From: Diprion similis
Taxonomy: Eukaryota > Arthropoda > Insecta > Hymenoptera > Diprionidae
Reading direction: 5' to 3'
NCBI RefSeq assembly: GCF_021155765.1
Contig: NC_060105.1
Span: forward strand, 6,508,001 to 6,572,000
DNA length: 64,000 nucleotides
This document shows, one piece after another, positions 58,843-64,000 of the stretch (position 1 is its first letter; each line of letters begins with the position of its first letter). A program made the position numbers and the translations under genes. The notes beneath the pieces were generated by a model. It searched no databases. It was not told where the DNA came from and was given only the letters and a program-made list of their open reading frames with translations.

Positions 58843-61800
58843 GTGAGTTCAAATTCAATCAGATTTGCCAATCAGTTGTAAGGTCTAGTTTCTAAATCGC
58901 TAAATGGCAAGGTACCGTTTAACCAGTTGAACTGAAAAAGAATTCCTGTTTTTTTTTTTGTTTTCTTCCACCACGTGTCAAAATCGAACGTTGGGAATAA
59001 ATTACACACACAGCAATGGCCAGTCACGAAGCAGGTTGTTGACAAGCTGTGTGCACACTGCCTGGTCACACTTCATTGAAACTGTTCTCTAAAAGTACGA
59101 GGTGATAGTTATCGAACTAGTTGTTGGCACTCGGCTGTCCCTATTTCGCAAAATTGAAATAAAAAAGAATGTTATATTAGAAAGAATATGGAAAGCTTGT
59201 ATTTACTTGTAGAAAAAATATCCCAAGAAAATTTGAAAATCCTGAAATTTTCCCATCAGATCCTCGATCGCTGTGTTATGCAAAACCGTTGAAAACAGGA
59301 CTTTGATTATCCAGAAACGGCTGTATTTATTCGCGACAGAAATATTCGCAGCAGGCGGAACGCATCTTGCTGTAGCTCAGAAGCGCAGGGAGCGATATGC
59401 AAAACCATCTATAACATCCACTCTGCGGATAGTCTCTGTTATAAGCTGGCTCGAGTCGAGGACTAAACGAGCTATGTTGTGTCCTTTGGCCAGCAGTCAC
59501 TAGTGGCGTATCTATATCTATGAACACCATGTGCATAGAAGTGGGAGCAGCCGATTGCACTTACTCTTTAGACGAATGCAACTCTCTTAAGCAAGTGGCA
59601 ATCCTTATATGACAAACCGATCGAATCGTTGTCCGTTAGTCTCGATATTTGATAATGTTGCGTTATAAAAATTAACGTGTCTTATGGATACCCAATAAAA
59701 AAAAAAAAAAAAAAACGTTTCAGACTCTCTGAATCGATTTTGGCAAGTTATCTGGTGTAGGTTCTAAACTTGCTAGTTGATTTGATTCTCTTTCTCTTTG
59801 GTAAAAGGTCTCGTATAGTATTATGTACCTGTTTAGAATAAATTTGATTCAATTTATTAGTTTTCAACATCAAACCGAATTTTATCATCAGAATTACTTC
59901 GGTCTTAAAAGTTACAATTTTTTTTCGACGGTTTCAAAAAATTGGAGGATTTAAAAAATGGATCAAACCTTTTCTATGTGAGTCTAATGAATCGCTGATG
60001 ATTGTTACGTAAAAATAAAACAATTTCCAGCAAACCTGAACGTCGGTTAATCGCGTTCTAGGGAAGATACGAAAAAAAAATAAAGGAAAAAAAAATAGTA
60101 AAAAATATTTTAAATCGAATAGTCGTGTCATTCGATTGGCGCGCATAAATTCCAGACAAAACGGAATGCACCTTAAGGTACGGATACACATGAAGCTGAA
60201 AGAATTAAGAAAGGTTTTCTGGAATTTACAGATCACGTTGATCTTGGCCGTCGTGGAATATAAGTACGCGCCGGCGCTCATTAAACGATAATTACTCGGC
60301 GGCACGAAGACTCGCGAACACCGATGAGGAATCCATTTTTAGACGTAACCGAAGGAGTTTAATTATATAGGAAAGCAGGTATAGATTTCAAGATCGGCCG
60401 GTGCCTCCTCGTTGAATTGATAATCACCAGCTTTAACGACAATGAAGTTGTTAATAATTCATTTACATTAATATTAAACGGCTGGAATGAAGTTTTGTCG
60501 GCTTGAAAATTTACCGTGAAATTACCGATACCGACATATCCGTAAATTAAATCACAATGGCATCCCTCGTCAAATGTAAGAATGCCACGCGATTCTTACC
60601 CACGTCGGTATCATTTATCGCACCGCTATCGGAATTCAATCAACGAATCGACCCTCGTAAATTAAACACACCGTATAGCCTGGCGCCTGAGGCAAATACG
60701 CGCGTGAAAGATGTAGAAAAATCAGGAAGCTGCGAGGCTGCGTCAGACCTCCGATCGAGCGCCTTAATTAAGAGATTGCGAAGATATACCGGTCTTCACG
60801 GCCTTGCACCCTACGCTTCCTAATTCGAACACACACAACCCGTAAGAATCTCTGCTGCCCGAGTTTCCCCGCTCTATCGCTCCGGATTAAGACACTTCGA
60901 GAGATCTTTGATCCGCGAAAAAGAGAGAAAGACCGAGAGTCTCGAGTAAAACCTGCTTCGCCTACTCTCCTCGTCTTCTGACGTCAAGCTCTTGAAAATC
61001 CCGGCAGCAGATCACGTAGCTTGTAATAATTAGCGCTTAGGATCGCGATCATGATCTACAGCAATTTTCACGCATCGCCTAAAATGCGATCCAGCGAACC
61101 GATCATTGCGCATACAATTTGCATTGTACAAACACCTTACTTACTTTGTACGCCGCCTTACTTTGGCTTCTAATTCCCCGTGATGGACGACCTTCGCCAA
61201 ATCGCCTCAGGGTACGTTCACCCGCGCAATTTGCGACACATATCCACATCCAAGAGTGTCCAGGCAATAACCGGCGACCACCTGACAGTCCAATGCAGCC
61301 ACTCGGGCTTCGCAAGGAACGGATAGTGATAAACTCTCTTTCTTCACGCAATGCGCAGCTCCAATTTAATCACAACACCATAGAATTTATGGACTCTGCT
61401 TGTAGCTACCGATGCGTTGAAACTGCACAATTTATTTTATTTTTTTACACCGGTAATAGGACGGACCGATTACTCTAAACGAGTGAAGATAATCACAAGT
61501 CGAGTGTCAAGGTTCAGGGTTTAGGAATCACCTTGCAGTTTACCGATCATTAGAGATTGAGAAAATTATTGTTCCGTCGAATGAATTAAGTAAACTTGGA
61601 GAATGTTTTTCTCGATAAAACCTTTGGAGAATATCATTTACTGAAATTGGCTTCGTTTTCAATGAGAAAAGCAGATCAAATCATCATTTTCGTTTCTCAA
61701 AATTATAAATCGAGATCACGAATTTCGAATAAACCTACCTCAACGTGATTCCAGATAGCAGTTGACGACATAATAAAACGACACGTCATAAATTTAGTCC

Positions 61801-62634
61801 AACCTGACCAAGAAGGACATCAAAGTCGCCCGTAAATCTCTTAGCCATTGGATAGGAGCCTCATAAGGAACTGAGATTCCGAGTCCACGACCACACTTAA
61901 TAAACGAGAAGCGACACGAGGATCGAGCCGCGTGGGTGGCTCGAGTGTAATTTTCATTTATTCCCAGGACGAGGCCCGCATCCTTTTCGGTCCAGACCGC
62001 GCATCTGACGGCTTGTTACCGATGTCGGTGCACCATTTGCGTTTAGTTATTGCCCGTTTCGAAGCGATTACCAGTACAGGCGCTAAGCTGCGATCGCGTT
62101 TAACTGATAGCGTGGGCCTGACTCGCCTCGCATGGCCTCGATTCTCCATCCCGTCCAACGACACTCTGTACCAAGCTCGCCTATCAAACACGTAGAAACG
62201 TAATGTCACACCGAGTTGCTTGGCGGAAATTACGATGACTGAAATCTCACCGTGACCCGAGGGAAGAGCCTTATAACCTTTTCTCGAACCTAGTCCTGAT
62301 GCAGCGCGCAACTTTATCGACGAATTCTTGTATATGTAATATACATATATACATGGATTTATATTGTATATAAAGTTGGGCAAGTGATTTGTTCACCAAT
62401 GTCAGTTGTTGGTTTGAACAGGAATTCACGGGATTTGAAGACCGCGATTACGGCTTATCCTGGAAATTGCTTCTTATTATAAGATGAAAATTGACGCAAA
62501 TCGATTTTTAAGTGCCGAATGGATTTCCTCTGAACTCCACTTAGATGCCGAAATGTTTGAGTCATAAAGCTATGCGATCGAGATATGGTTCCGACTATAA
62601 TATATAACTGCTTTTACTTTCACTGTCTCGAACC
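58843..62634. other. Probable first intron or intergenic DNA
   Basis: Nothing recognised except homopolymers: T15 near 58556-58571 just upstream of the exon, and an A19 run at about 59697-59715. ORFs of up to 123 codons lack any support. Confidence 0.45.
59697..59715. repeat. Poly(A) run after AATAA
   Basis: CCCAATAAAAAA... gives about 19 consecutive adenines. The AATAAA plus A-tail look of the site could mark the 3' end of an old retrocopy on +, but no coding remnant is seen to its left. Confidence 0.6.
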
Positions 62635-62796
62635 ATGAGCGATATACACGTTGCATCAAAGCTGGCCGCAGATCAGCTGTTGCAATTCAAGAATGCCATT
62701 GTTGAGAGATTCCAGGTCACGAGATTTTCACGCCAAAAAACATACCTACATCTATATAATACGTACAGCCTTATGAAATTCTACGCTTGCACTTGA
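62635..62796 (+). CDS. Hypothetical 53-codon ORF
   Basis: The ATG at 62635 opens MSDIHVASKLAADQLLQF and continues through AIVERFQ. The first 27 residues form an amphipathic, coding-looking stretch that could end at the weak donor AGGTCACG; otherwise the frame runs to TGA at 62794. No family is recognised and there is no promoter at a sensible distance. Confidence 0.15.
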   Translation: MSDIHVASKLAADQLLQFKNAIVERFQVTRFSRQKTYLHLYNTYSLMKFYACT

Positions 62797-64000
62797 TTCA
62801 GCCACGAATTTAAGATTGCTATTTTGCCGCGTGGGGCAGTGTGGTGAATAAGGAAAAGAGAGAAAGAGAAAGAGGATGATGAATGCGGTGCGACGAAAAG
62901 ACAGGTAGTTTCTACACGCAGCAAATAAATCAGGCGGAACCATGATGCGCCGTAGGTTCGTCTCGCTTAAGTCCCGCCTGTAAATCATTCCTGCTTTGAA
63001 ATATACTAGCAGAAGGAAAGAGAAAGAGGAAAAATGGGAGAAAAAAAAAAATAAATTGGCTACAGAGATGCGCGCAAGATGTTCAGGGGCTAACAACAAT
63101 GAACGGGTCTTATACCGCAGGCAAATAAAGCTCAGCGTTGTGTCGAGCTTGTGCAAAAACAACGCAAATACGATCTCCGATGCTATCCGTCATTCTAACA
63201 CCTCGACAACCACTAAGATCGGCGTTGCTATTTTCGCCGAGTGAAATGTGAGGCTCTTAGTCAGGATTAGCGAAAATCGATATAGAATTGCGAAAATTTG
63301 TCTTGGACGCTTATTTGCGACGTAGTTTCTCGAATTTTTTTAGAAGATCTTTAAGAAGAGAACTTCAATCTAATCGGAATTAAAATTTTGTATTCTGCAA
63401 TGAATGGAATCAAATTTGAACAATGCGTTACTCATGCGTAGATGCAGATTATTTAATTTTTATATAATATTCGGAGTTTCATATTCGATTTCAACTCGCA
63501 AATTGGCTCTTTAAAATGTCCGAGGTCTGGCAATCACTCAACTTAGCTCAGTATCTTCATAATTTTGACCGATGAGACAATCGCGGTGAAATTCCATGAA
63601 AGAAGCAGATCTGAGTTGATAATTGCAATCTCTTTTTATCTCTCTCTCTCTTTCTCTCTCTGAATAACATGACGCAAGAGCCTCGCGCGCGTTGAAACGC
63701 CGACATCATCATCCGTAGACGTGTAGAATAATTCCGGGTGTCAACAATGTCTTACCATATACGAATAAATAATTGACGAGTAAATATCGTCGATCAGTAA
63801 CGTTTTGAACGGCATACTTGCAGAGTACAAAACGTTTCGAAGGACGCGCGGAAGTGTCTGATGTATAATAATGCGGAGTGTGATTTTATTGACATTCAAA
63901 TATAATTATCGCGGCTAACCGGAGTTGATCGTGGCTGAACCGAAATCGTAGAAATTTGTCAAATACGGAGAAGAATTAATCATCGAGAGAAAAAGTAGAA
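62797..64000. other. Right-edge non-coding stretch with a (CT)n tract
   Basis: A CT-rich microsatellite lies at about 63638-63660. No supported exon on either strand. Confidence 0.5.

Overview
This is a piece of an insect nuclear genome. It is a single unphased stretch with short phase-0 introns, TATA-type promoters, AATAAA signals, cuticular-protein genes of the Rebers-Riddiford RR-1 class and a cluster of seven-helix gustatory receptor genes. A holometabolous insect, probably hymenopteran, fits best, but the sequence alone does not fix the order. Most of the window is AT-rich intergenic DNA; convincing coding sequence is confined to five multi-exon genes plus a few isolated first exons.

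Layout. 0-10 kb: intergenic or intronic sequence with a G24 run, a plausible first exon on + (1395-1484), and a strong TATA plus six-codon first exon on - (3904-3921) whose remaining exons must lie left of the window. 10.3-14.2 kb, minus strand: an RR-1 cuticular protein resembling fly Cpr97Ea, with a six-codon first exon, a 2.5-kb intron, one large GC-rich exon and a poly(A) signal. 14.2-19.4 kb: intergenic. 19.4-41.6 kb: a satellite locus of about 68 tandem copies of a 304-bp unit. It is bordered on both sides by degenerate satellite and by two diverged direct copies of an unrelated block of about 450 bp (block X), so the whole locus is layered. 41.7-43.1 kb, minus strand: a second RR-1 cuticular gene resembling Cpr97Eb, with four exons. 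45.0-52.1 kb, plus strand: three tandem gustatory receptor genes sharing one five-exon plan. 52-64 kb: mostly intergenic, with a degenerate-looking minus-strand ORF, a six-cysteine mini-ORF, and a first coding exon (58774-58842) of a gene that runs off to the right or has a very long intron.

How it fits together. The two cuticular genes lie head-to-tail on the same strand and look like the Cpr97Ea/Cpr97Eb neighbours known from flies. They form an old pair that is now separated by about 21 kb of satellite. Both bind chitin through the RR-1 domain and are exported into the cuticle. The three receptors form an independent tandem array of predicted contact or taste chemoreceptors. The most unusual structure is the satellite locus, with its nested organisation, recent block duplications and symmetrical edges.
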